Assembly (NCBI RefSeq): GCF_003054965.1
Contig: NZ_MIES01000033.1
Span: 868,001 to 932,000 of the forward strand
Origin: Saccharospirillum sp. MSK14-1
GTDB taxonomy: Bacteria > Pseudomonadota > Gammaproteobacteria > Pseudomonadales > Natronospirillaceae
Direction of reading: 5' to 3'
DNA: 64,000 nt
Shown: piece after piece, positions 8,781-16,070 of the stretch
How the letters are laid out: each line of letters opens with the position of its first letter
How positions within the stretch are numbered: position 1 is the stretch's first letter
Position numbers and translations under genes: made by a program
Notes under the pieces: generated by a model
What the model was told of the DNA's origin: nothing
The model's input: the letters and a program-made list of their open reading frames with translations, nothing else
Database searches by the model: none

Positions 8781-9294
8781 GTAATCCCTTCTTGAAAACG
8801 TGGCCATCAGCGATTTGCCTGGTGTGCCGCGTTCGTCTCTGCGTTGATCCGTTCAGTGTCTATGGCTCAGTCATCCGGCTGAATGGATGCTGCTGAGTGG
8901 TGTGTTTTTCTCAACTTTTTAGCAACTAGCAAGTTGCTTGTTAGTGCTAAATGGTCAATGTGCCGGGTGGTTTTCCCGACAGTTAATCGTCGTAAATAGA
9001 AACATAGTTCATTTTTTTTTTGTGTAAAGGTGGTTTGTTTTTTAACACCATAGAAAACTGAGCCGTCGAATTACGCCGCATTTCCCACCGACTTACGAAC
9101 ATTTATTGAACTGTTTAGCATATTCAGCATGTCAAATGTAAAGCCTTTGAGCTCAACTGCCTGCCTAAGCTTGAAATGTTGATCGTCAGTCTCATCTCTA
9201 TCGCTAAGTCGCCGAGAAGTAACGACTTTTAATTCATCGCTCTTATTAACATGCTTATTTTGAGCAACGGTTAAATAGAAAAGGGGAATGAATC
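8781..9294. other. 514-bp intergenic region with overlapping alternative hairpins
   Basis: No convincing coding sequence on either strand. Two inverted repeats overlap: TTTAGCA/TGCTAAA (8918-8924 with 8945-8951) and GCAACT/AGTTGC (8922-8927 with 8932-8937). They share the bases GCA, so they cannot both be fully paired. A CGGG/CCCG stem follows near 8962-8981 and a run of about ten T residues starts near 9012. AT content rises towards the following gene. The region may hold the promoter of the DUF883 gene and possibly a small RNA, but I recognise no RNA family. Confidence 0.4.
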
Positions 9295-9573
9295 ATGGCA
9301 ACTGAAAAATCGTCAGACGAGTTGGAACAGTTGAAAGCAGAGATTGCAAAACTGAAAACAGATTTGTCTGACATCACTGGCTCATTGCGAGACCTGACAG
9401 AGCGCAAAGCCAGCGAAGGACGTGAACGCGTTAAGCACGCAGCCAATAACGCTTGGGAACCGGCCAGTAAAGCAATCGACAGTGCGGAATCTGAAATCAG
9501 CCATCACCCATTGTCGTCGGTCGCGTTGTCGTTCGGAATTGGTATGATGCTGGGTAAGTTGTTGAGCAAGTAA
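9295..9573 (+). CDS. DUF883 (ElaB/YqjD-type) membrane-anchored protein
   Basis: A 92-residue protein with an amphipathic, Lys/Glu-rich coiled coil over about residues 5-70 and a single C-terminal hydrophobic helix (about 73-91) containing GIGMMLGKLL. This is the layout of the ElaB/YqjD/DUF883 family: tail-anchored inner-membrane proteins, some of which bind ribosomes in stationary phase. The start ATG has AGGGG upstream. The next gene, 26 bp downstream, is a YqjE-like membrane protein, as in the E. coli yqjD-yqjE pair, which supports the call. The precise function is unknown. Confidence 0.8.
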   Translation: MATEKSSDELEQLKAEIAKLKTDLSDITGSLRDLTERKASEGRERVKHAANNAWEPASKAIDSAESEISHHPLSSVALSFGIGMMLGKLLSK

Positions 9574-9599
9574 CCGAATCCAGCAAGAGGTCGTAAACG

Positions 9600-10064
9600 A
9601 TGCTACAACAGTTAAAGGCTCAAGCTGCGGGCTTGGGCCTTTTTTTCGTCGGTATTGCACTGGTTGGTGTCTGGCTTGGTGTCGCGGCGTTCCTGGGGTT
9701 GCAAGAGGTCATGCATCCAGCTTGGGCGGCGTCAGTGACTGGCTTGATCTCCAGCGTTGTTGTGTTGCTGATTATGCTGGTGGTGCGTCTTAAGCATCGG
9801 CGTAAAAAGCGCGAACGAGACCGTCTGGCCGAAGAGCTGGCTATACCGAACGTCGAGACGCTATTAGCAGGCCTACTGGACGGAAGCTCACTGCGACTGC
9901 TCCAGCAAAATGCTGACCGCGCCACGCTGGTGGCTTTAGTATTGGGTGGCGTGGCTGGCTACAGTGACAAGAGCCGTAAAGTTATGTTGTCGGTACTTAA
10001 AGGCATGGTCGCCGCATTGCAGGCGACGCAGTCGAGCAGTGACGAGAGCAGCGAATCCAATTGA
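9600..10064 (+). CDS. YqjE-like / DUF1469-type inner-membrane protein
   Basis: A 154-residue protein with two predicted membrane helices (about residues 10-34 and 42-64), then a strongly basic turn (RLKHRRKKRERDR) and a cytoplasmic tail of about 80 residues ending Ser/Glu-rich. Two helices followed by a basic motif fit the YqjE/DUF1469 (phage-holin superfamily III) pattern, and the DUF883 gene directly upstream is the usual partner. Role is not established; such pairs are often stress-induced. A rho-independent terminator follows at 10093, so the two genes form a short operon. Confidence 0.65.
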   Translation: MLQQLKAQAAGLGLFFVGIALVGVWLGVAAFLGLQEVMHPAWAASVTGLISSVVVLLIMLVVRLKHRRKKRERDRLAEELAIPNVETLLAGLLDGSSLRLLQQNADRATLVALVLGGVAGYSDKSRKVMLSVLKGMVAALQATQSSSDESSESN

Positions 10065-10092
10065 TACATTGGTGATTACCGTTGTTTTTTAA

Positions 10093-10117
10093 GGACGCCT
10101 TTTGAGCGTCCTTTTTT
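10093..10117 (+). terminator. Rho-independent terminator after the DUF883/YqjE-like pair
   Basis: The stem GGACGC/GCGTCC (10093-10098 with 10106-10111) is followed by six T residues. It lies 29 bp after the stop codon of the preceding gene. Confidence 0.9.
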
Positions 10118-10243
10118 ATGGCTTGGATTTGAGCGCCGGTTACTGGGTTTTCTATCAGGCTCCGGTAGTATCGGTTCTGATGGTGTACAGCGTCTGTTAT
10201 TGACGCTTTTGACGATCAGGGATTCCAGTGCGCGGAGGGCGCG

Positions 10244-11542
10244 ATGCCAGATTTTATTAACAACCTGATGACACGTATTCGAGCCAGTTTGTGGGCTTTG
10301 CCGGCGGCGATGTCTCTGCTCAGCGGCACGGTGGCTATGGTGTTGCCGTTGTGGGATTTCAGTCCGAGTTTCAGTCATGATAATTGGTGGTTGTTTTCCG
10401 GTGACTCTGGATCGGCGCGGGATCTGTTATCGACCTTGCTGTCGGGCATTATCACCATGACATCCTTGGTGGTTTCCATCACGGTAGTGGTGCTGTCGCT
10501 GGCCGCTGGGCAGATGGGGCCACGCTTGATTCGTAATTTCCTGATCGACCGACAGATTCAAATGGTGATTGGTCTGTTCGCGTCCACCATCGTGTTTTGC
10601 CTGATTACCTTACGCAGCGTCAGCGATGACCTCAGCGGTGATGACTTACCGCACATGGCGATCAATTTAGCCTCGGTGCTCAGTGTATTGTGTTTGTTTG
10701 CACTGCTGTTCTATGTCCACAAGGTGGCCCGCTCGATTATCGCCGACACTCTGGTGACCGAAGTCGCTAACGATCTGGAAGCGGCCATCGCTCGAGCAGG
10801 CGAGCGTCATAGTGACCAAAGTGCTCGACGGCCAGTGCCCGATATTGACGAGCCGGTGGCGGTTATTGCGCTGCAGCAACGCGGCTATATTCAGGTCATT
10901 GAATACGCCAGGTTGGTCACACTGGCGTGTGAACGCGGCTGGCTGTTGCGCTTACACTGTCAGCCGGGGCACTTTTTGCTGCGCGCGGAACAATGTTTGA
11001 CCGTGTTGCGTGGCCCGGAACCTAGTGACGATGATGTCGTCACACTGCGAGGTTGTTTCGTGGTGGGTAAGGAAAGAACCCCGACGTTGGATCTGGAATA
11101 CTCCATTCGGCAATTGGTGGAAATTGCCATTCGCGCCTTGTCGCCAGGCATCAATGATACCTTCACCGCTATTGCTGTGATCAATCGACTGGGAGGCGCG
11201 CTGGAAAAAGCTTGTCAGAGTGTCCAGCCGCCGTCTCAGTATGCTGATGATGAGGGCCAATTGCGGTTGCTGGCACCCACCCAGGATTTTGGCGGTCTGG
11301 TTGATACGGCCTTTAATCAGATTCGCCAATCCGGTACCCGGTCACCGGCCGTCTTGATTCAGATGGGGCGCATCCTGTGCGCCTTGGCAGCAGTAGCCGA
11401 CAGCGACGAGCAGCGCCGCAGCGTGCGGGCACATCTTCAGAAACTGCGCCGGTGCGCCCGCACTCATATTGAAGAAGAGGATGATCTGGCTGATTTTGAG
11501 GCGGTTGTGGCGCCAACGTTAGCCAGCAATACCGGTAAATAA
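10244..11542 (+). CDS. DUF2254 inner-membrane protein
   Basis: A 432-residue protein. Four hydrophobic segments lie in the first 170 residues (near 15-35, 65-92, 105-125 and 145-165), followed by a soluble C-terminal domain of about 260 residues. The segment SGIITMTSLVVSITVVVLSLAAGQMGPRLIRNF and the later RALSPGINDTFTA motif are typical of DUF2254, a family of unknown function. The ATG has GGAGGG 5 nt upstream. It stands alone on the plus strand between a terminator and the convergent DnaJ-related gene. Confidence 0.88.
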   Translation: MPDFINNLMTRIRASLWALPAAMSLLSGTVAMVLPLWDFSPSFSHDNWWLFSGDSGSARDLLSTLLSGIITMTSLVVSITVVVLSLAAGQMGPRLIRNFLIDRQIQMVIGLFASTIVFCLITLRSVSDDLSGDDLPHMAINLASVLSVLCLFALLFYVHKVARSIIADTLVTEVANDLEAAIARAGERHSDQSARRPVPDIDEPVAVIALQQRGYIQVIEYARLVTLACERGWLLRLHCQPGHFLLRAEQCLTVLRGPEPSDDDVVTLRGCFVVGKERTPTLDLEYSIRQLVEIAIRALSPGINDTFTAIAVINRLGGALEKACQSVQPPSQYADDEGQLRLLAPTQDFGGLVDTAFNQIRQSGTRSPAVLIQMGRILCALAAVADSDEQRRSVRAHLQKLRRCARTHIEEEDDLADFEAVVAPTLASNTGK

Positions 11543-11552
11543 CGACAGGGAG

Positions 11553-12143
11553 CTAGTTGCCCGCTTTCTTCGATAATTGCTCATAGGCTTCGCGAATACG
11601 CCGGAAGGTTTCGGGGTCCCCCCCTTTGTCTGGGTGATGTTCGTTGGCCAGTTGGCGGTAGCGGGTGCGAATGGCCTTTTGATCAGCACGCGGATCTAGC
11701 CCCAGTTCAGCCAATGCCTGAGGGCGCTGTTCTTCGCTGAGCAGGCGTTTCCAAAAACCATCCAATAGATCCTGCACGGTGGCACTGGTTTCGCGCGTTA
11801 GATTATTGCCGTTCAAATAGTAATCACGCAGCGAGGCTGTACTGCTCAATTGTTGACTGGCGCCATCGCCTATAGGGCGGATGGCGATGCGCAACGGACC
11901 AATATCAAGCAAGCAGCGGTTGGATTGCCACCATTGGTCCTGCAACCGGTAAAGCACATGCATCAAGATAAAATGATGCTGGAAGAGCACCAGTGGATCG
12001 CCCAGATCGGGTTTTGGGAAGAGGTTGCCGTGTTCCTGGTCCAGACGCTGAATGAGCTCAAATTCGCTCAAGCCAGCCGGTGTCTCGGCTAACGTATTGG
12101 CAATGGCCTCCACGAGACCGGCGGGTACATCCAGCTGCTGCAT
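11553..12143 (-). CDS. DnaJ-related protein with C-terminal J domain
   Basis: A 196-residue protein. Residues 1-125 match the DNAJ-related N-terminal domain pattern (an EFELIQ and LFQHHFILMHVLYRLQ region). Residues about 140-196 form a J domain with the invariant HPD loop in EHHPDKGGDPETF. J domains stimulate DnaK ATPase activity; the substrate here is unknown. Its ATG overlaps the stop of the mutarotase gene by one base (TGATG), so it is the last gene of a tight three-gene operon. It converges on the DUF2254 gene with a 10-bp gap. Confidence 0.88.
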   Translation of the reverse strand: MQQLDVPAGLVEAIANTLAETPAGLSEFELIQRLDQEHGNLFPKPDLGDPLVLFQHHFILMHVLYRLQDQWWQSNRCLLDIGPLRIAIRPIGDGASQQLSSTASLRDYYLNGNNLTRETSATVQDLLDGFWKRLLSEEQRPQALAELGLDPRADQKAIRTRYRQLANEHHPDKGGDPETFRRIREAYEQLSKKAGN

Positions 12144-13003
12144 CAGTGACTCGGTTCGCTGCTGATTTCACAGATCAGCGTATGACTGTGCCCGGCTTTG
12201 AGCAAACGAGCGTCTTCGGCAGCGTTGGCCGCTTCCAGGCAGAGCATGTGCTGGTAGTCGTGGTCGTTAAAGTTCGACAGCGTTTTGCTTTTATCAACCC
12301 AGGGGTTCCAAACCACAACGGATCGGCTGCCCTGACGTTTGATCTGAGTGATATGACCGTCCCCGCGGTTCAGACGCAGCGGGGCGCCGCGATCAAGCAC
12401 AATACAATCCACTTCCTGATCCACCCGGAAACTGGTTGGCCAGGTGGCGCTCTGGCCGGTCAGCTTGTTGTGGTAGAACTGTCCATCCAGTCCCCCGATA
12501 GCAGCCTTACTGAGGTCGGTGATGGGGAAATAACTGTGCAGGGCCTGACTCAACTGAAAGGGTTGTTTACTGAGGTTTTGGGTCGTCAACGCCAGTATCA
12601 GGCTGTCGCCAACGCTGACCAGCAATTCGGCTCGCGCTTGGTGGGGGAAGCCCGGGTCAGTCCCGTCGGTGTCGAGCCATAAGCGCAGGTCGGTGCGCTG
12701 CTCCGTTTCGGCCAGCAGTTCCCACTCCCAAACGCGGGTGCGGGCCAGGCCGTGTGCTGGCGCGTCGGCATTGGATTCGTGATCGCCAAACCAGGGCCAG
12801 CAAATGGGAATGCCGCCTCGGATAGCCCGGCCAGCTTGGTAGGTTTCGGCATCCGATACCCAGAGCTGATCCGGTTGACCTTGAGGTTGGTAAGACGTCA
12901 GATGTGCGCCCTGAGTGTACAGCACCGCACGGGCGGCGCGGTTTTCGATGGTCAGGTGTACCAAGCCAGTGTCCAGCGTTGTTTCCGTCAGGGTGTTGCT
13001 CAA
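12143..13003 (-). CDS. D-hexose-6-phosphate mutarotase (YeaD family)
   Basis: A 286-residue aldose-1-epimerase-superfamily protein. The features GAHLTSYQP, RGGIPICWPWFG and HGLARTRVWEW are diagnostic of the YeaD-like glucose-6-phosphate 1-epimerases. The catalytic-type His of HSYF (about residue 162) and Glu of CLEAAN (about 262) are present. It interconverts alpha and beta anomers of hexose 6-phosphates. The start is a TTG at 13003 with AAGGAG 7 nt upstream and no alternative Met near; TTGA overlaps the stop of the DUF1853 gene by 4 nt, indicating coupled translation. Confidence 0.92.
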   Translation of the reverse strand: MSNTLTETTLDTGLVHLTIENRAARAVLYTQGAHLTSYQPQGQPDQLWVSDAETYQAGRAIRGGIPICWPWFGDHESNADAPAHGLARTRVWEWELLAETEQRTDLRLWLDTDGTDPGFPHQARAELLVSVGDSLILALTTQNLSKQPFQLSQALHSYFPITDLSKAAIGGLDGQFYHNKLTGQSATWPTSFRVDQEVDCIVLDRGAPLRLNRGDGHITQIKRQGSRSVVVWNPWVDKSKTLSNFNDHDYQHMLCLEAANAAEDARLLKAGHSHTLICEISSEPSH

Positions 13004-13887
13004 ACGATTTCTCCTTGGTGGGTGCCGTGGCCTGGGCCAAAGCGCTCAAGAATACGAGCTTGAGCTGCCTCTGGCCAGGCATCGGGCACGACAAACCAGT
13101 GTCTTTGCGGGCCATCGCCAAGCCGGCCAAAAAACTGGTTGGGTAGGGGATGCTTGGGGGGCGCATCGGCTTGGCGCGCCTGGTCGGCCAGCCAGTTGGC
13201 TTTGTTTATCCATTGCCCTGTAAAGAGTTGATCCTGAAATTCACTGATCGTGATCCAGTTTCCCAAAGGCGCTTGCTGCGACAGCGGTAAGAGCGATGAC
13301 GGTGGCTGACCCAGACGAACAAAGCCACGACCGAGCACCCAGGCCAGGCTGCGATCGGGAAAGGGCAGATCAGCAGGCCATGCTTTATAGTCGCGGGCTA
13401 ATTGAGGCAGGTAGCGTTGATGATTCTCCAGTCTTGCCATTTTCAGTGTCAGGAAATCACGCAGGCCAGCGCCGATCCATTGACACCCTGGCTCGATGCC
13501 CGGTTGTATTGGCGCCGCCAGGTAGAACTTCAGAGCCAGTTCCAGATGCAGAATTTCACCGCTGTTTTGGTCTTCGACTAAGAGATCCATTTCTCCCAGA
13601 GTGCGTTGTCCGGCCTGAATAATTCGATTACTGGCCAATAATCGATATCGGCCGCTGGTCGTTAACAGCACTGCCGCCAGCGCTTCAAAGTAGGCGCCTA
13701 GGCGACCGTGACGGTGTTGTTCCAGTTGCGCAAGTTCACTCTCAGGAACCTGGTTAGATAATGGCAGGTCGGGAAAGACTGGGCGCCAGGCAAGTTCTTC
13801 GGCCAATAACAAGGCGGGCAGTTGCTGTACCCAGTCGAGATCAGCTCGGGTCGTTGCATGGTTGGTGTGGCTGGCGGCTTCGTTCAC
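13000..13887 (-). CDS. DUF1853 family protein
   Basis: A 295-residue soluble protein. The central block with GEMDLLVEDQNSGEILHLELALKFYL resembles the DUF1853 core and has the D...ExK arrangement of PD-(D/E)xK-fold nucleases: Asp in MDLL, Glu in HLELALK and the following Lys. Nuclease activity is inference; the family function is unknown. The start is GTG 13887 with GGAG upstream, matching the N-terminus of a complete protein. First gene of the trio with mutarotase and the DnaJ-related protein, and divergent from nadK with a 56-bp gap. Confidence 0.82.
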   Translation of the reverse strand: MNEAASHTNHATTRADLDWVQQLPALLLAEELAWRPVFPDLPLSNQVPESELAQLEQHRHGRLGAYFEALAAVLLTTSGRYRLLASNRIIQAGQRTLGEMDLLVEDQNSGEILHLELALKFYLAAPIQPGIEPGCQWIGAGLRDFLTLKMARLENHQRYLPQLARDYKAWPADLPFPDRSLAWVLGRGFVRLGQPPSSLLPLSQQAPLGNWITISEFQDQLFTGQWINKANWLADQARQADAPPKHPLPNQFFGRLGDGPQRHWFVVPDAWPEAAQARILERFGPGHGTHQGEIV

Positions 13888-13943
13888 CGGGGCTCCATCT
13901 GCTATGCTTGCCGTCCTTTTTGACGATAACCGAAGCCGCCTAG

Positions 13944-14846
13944 ATGACCAAACCGACCTCGCCGTCTTCTTTCGACGCCATCGGCATAGTAGGCCGCCTG
14001 GGCAGTGACAACGTTGCGCATACCGTGCAGCGCCTGACCCAGTTGCTTAGCCGCGAAGGCAAAGATTACGCGGTTGATCAACCGCTCGCCGAAGCCGTTG
14101 GTGGTTTGAATACCACCATTAAGAGTCGTGATGAATTGGGTGCCTGGGCTGACCTGATCATTGTGGTCGGTGGCGATGGCACTCTGCTGGGCGCTGCGCG
14201 CGATCTGGCCAAGTTCGATGTTCCGCTGCTGGGCATCAACCGTGGCCGGCTCGGTTTTCTGACCGATATCATGCCATTTGAAATGGAAGCCGGAGTATTG
14301 GCCGTGCTCGGCGGCGATTATGTCGCTGAAGATCGCTTTCTGTTGCAAGCACAGGTCGTGCGTGATGATCAGGCTCAGGATTCGGGCTGTGCACTGAACG
14401 ATGTGGTGCTGCATTCGGGCCAGTCGATCCGCATGATCGAATTTGAACTCTATATCGATGATCAATTTGTCTACAGCCAGCGCTCGGACGGCTTGATTGT
14501 ATCGACACCGACCGGCTCGACCGCCTATGCCATGTCAGCCGGAGGGCCACTGGTTCATCCCAGCCTCGACGCCATGATCTTGGTGCCCATGTTTCCGCAC
14601 AGCCTGAGTAACCGACCGATTGTGGTCGGTGCAGACGCTCAGTTACGCATTCACGTGGGGCGTGCCACGGGCGAATCACCCCAGGTCAGCTGCGATGCAC
14701 AGCATCATCTGGCGATTGAGGCCGGTGACGAACTGCACCTGCATCGTTACCCACATAAATTGCACTTGTTGCACCCCTCGGGTCACAACTATTACGAAAT
14801 CTGCCGGACCAAACTTGGCTGGGGAAACCCGCTCGATGGTCGTTAG
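13944..14846 (+). CDS. nadK: NAD kinase
   Basis: A 300-residue NAD kinase of normal length. The nucleotide-binding GGDGTLL motif lies at about residues 76-82, NRGRLGFL at about 100, and the glycine-rich substrate motif STPTGSTAYAMSAGGP at about 190-205. It phosphorylates NAD to NADP in the cytoplasm. The ATG is preceded by only a weak ribosome site. Transcribed away from the DUF1853 operon; the downstream YeaC-like and DUF2797 genes follow closely and may share its transcript. Confidence 0.97.
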   Translation: MTKPTSPSSFDAIGIVGRLGSDNVAHTVQRLTQLLSREGKDYAVDQPLAEAVGGLNTTIKSRDELGAWADLIIVVGGDGTLLGAARDLAKFDVPLLGINRGRLGFLTDIMPFEMEAGVLAVLGGDYVAEDRFLLQAQVVRDDQAQDSGCALNDVVLHSGQSIRMIEFELYIDDQFVYSQRSDGLIVSTPTGSTAYAMSAGGPLVHPSLDAMILVPMFPHSLSNRPIVVGADAQLRIHVGRATGESPQVSCDAQHHLAIEAGDELHLHRYPHKLHLLHPSGHNYYEICRTKLGWGNPLDGR

Positions 14847-14877
14847 GCTCACTGTTTAAGCATTCGGAGTGTTCGCT

Positions 14878-15156
14878 ATGAACTTTCAAGAGGTGGCGGC
14901 TAATTTGACGCCGGAAGTTTACCAACGGCTCAGAGAAGCGGTGGAGTTGGGCAAGTGGCCCAATGGCGATGTGTTAAGCCGCGAACAGAAGGCGTTATGT
15001 CTGGAAGCCTTGATGACTTATGAAGCGCGCAATGGCATTCCAGTGAATGAGCGCATTGGCTATATCGAACGTCCGGATGGCACTCAGGCAAATCCGCTGG
15101 CCGATAACGACGTGCAACCCATTCGTATGATGGGCGATGGAGACACCCTGCAATGA
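14878..15156 (+). CDS. YeaC-like DUF1315 protein
   Basis: A 92-residue protein starting at ATG 14878, with GGAG 8 nt upstream; an in-frame GTG at 14869 is less likely. The pattern LTPEVYQRLREAVELGKWPNGD followed by LTLEQ-like and LEALMTYEARN is that of DUF1315 (YeaC), a family of unknown function. It overlaps the start of the next gene by 4 bp, suggesting coupling to the DUF2797 protein. Confidence 0.85.
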   Translation: MNFQEVAANLTPEVYQRLREAVELGKWPNGDVLSREQKALCLEALMTYEARNGIPVNERIGYIERPDGTQANPLADNDVQPIRMMGDGDTLQ

Positions 15157-16007
15157 ATCAGGACTTGTTTGCTCCACCGCCGGGCGAAGAATTGGGCCGT
15201 GGCAATCTGGAGAAGATGGTCACTCGGGCCGGAAGCCCAGTGCAATATCGGTTGCGTTTGGGTGACGCAGAGGTCGATATGAATGAGCGTCTGGGCCAGC
15301 CCATTCGCCTGGAGTTTACCGGTACCATCAACTGCATCCATTGCGGCAAAGTGACCAACAAGAGCTTTGGTCAGGGCTTTTGCTACGAGCATTTTATGTC
15401 ATTGGCGCAGTGTGACAGCTGCATCATGAGCCCGGAAAAATGCCACTTCCACGAAGGCACCTGTCGTGAGCCGGAGTGGGGCGAAGAACACTGCATGCAA
15501 GCGCATTATGTGTATCTGGCTAATGCCAGTGGCATCAAAGTCGGTATTACCCGAGGCAACCAGATTCCCACCCGCTGGATGGATCAGGGGGCCACTCAGG
15601 GCATGGTGATTGCCCGGGTCAGTACGCGTCGACTAGCAGGCCTGCTGGAAGTGATTTTCAAGCAGCACGTCGATGATAAAACCAACTGGCGGACCATGCT
15701 CAAAGGCACCGCCGAGCCGCTGGATTTATCCGCGATTCGCGATCAGTTGTTTGCCGAATGCCGCAATGAGTTGGACGCGGTACAGAGTGAATTTGGGTTG
15801 CAGGCGGTGCAATTGATCGGTCACGGCGATATTCAGTCACTGGCGTATCCGGTGCAGCAGTACCCCGAGAAAGTCAGCAGTTTCAATCTCGATAAGCAGT
15901 CGGTCGTAGAAGGCACCTTGGTGGGCATTAAAGGTCAGTATTGGATTCTCGACACGGGCGTCATCAATATTCGTCGTCACACCGGTTATGAGGTTGTGCT
16001 GAGCTGA
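15153..16007 (+). CDS. DUF2797 family protein with cysteine-rich metal-binding region
   Basis: A 284-residue soluble protein. Residues about 55-115 hold clustered Cys/His pairs (CIHCGK, CYEHF, CDSCI, CHFHEGTC, EHCMQ), which suggest a zinc or iron-sulfur site. Next come YVYLANASGIKVGITR and RWMDQGA, typical of DUF2797; the YVYLA..G.KVGITR block resembles a GIY-YIG-like core, which is inference. The start overlaps the YeaC-like gene by 4 bp. The function of the family is unknown. Confidence 0.85.
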   Translation: MNQDLFAPPPGEELGRGNLEKMVTRAGSPVQYRLRLGDAEVDMNERLGQPIRLEFTGTINCIHCGKVTNKSFGQGFCYEHFMSLAQCDSCIMSPEKCHFHEGTCREPEWGEEHCMQAHYVYLANASGIKVGITRGNQIPTRWMDQGATQGMVIARVSTRRLAGLLEVIFKQHVDDKTNWRTMLKGTAEPLDLSAIRDQLFAECRNELDAVQSEFGLQAVQLIGHGDIQSLAYPVQQYPEKVSSFNLDKQSVVEGTLVGIKGQYWILDTGVINIRRHTGYEVVLS

Positions 16008-16070
16008 ATTGACCTCATCTTGGCGACCTGTCTATTTATTATCGATGCATTTCTACAGAGCGAGACCTAT

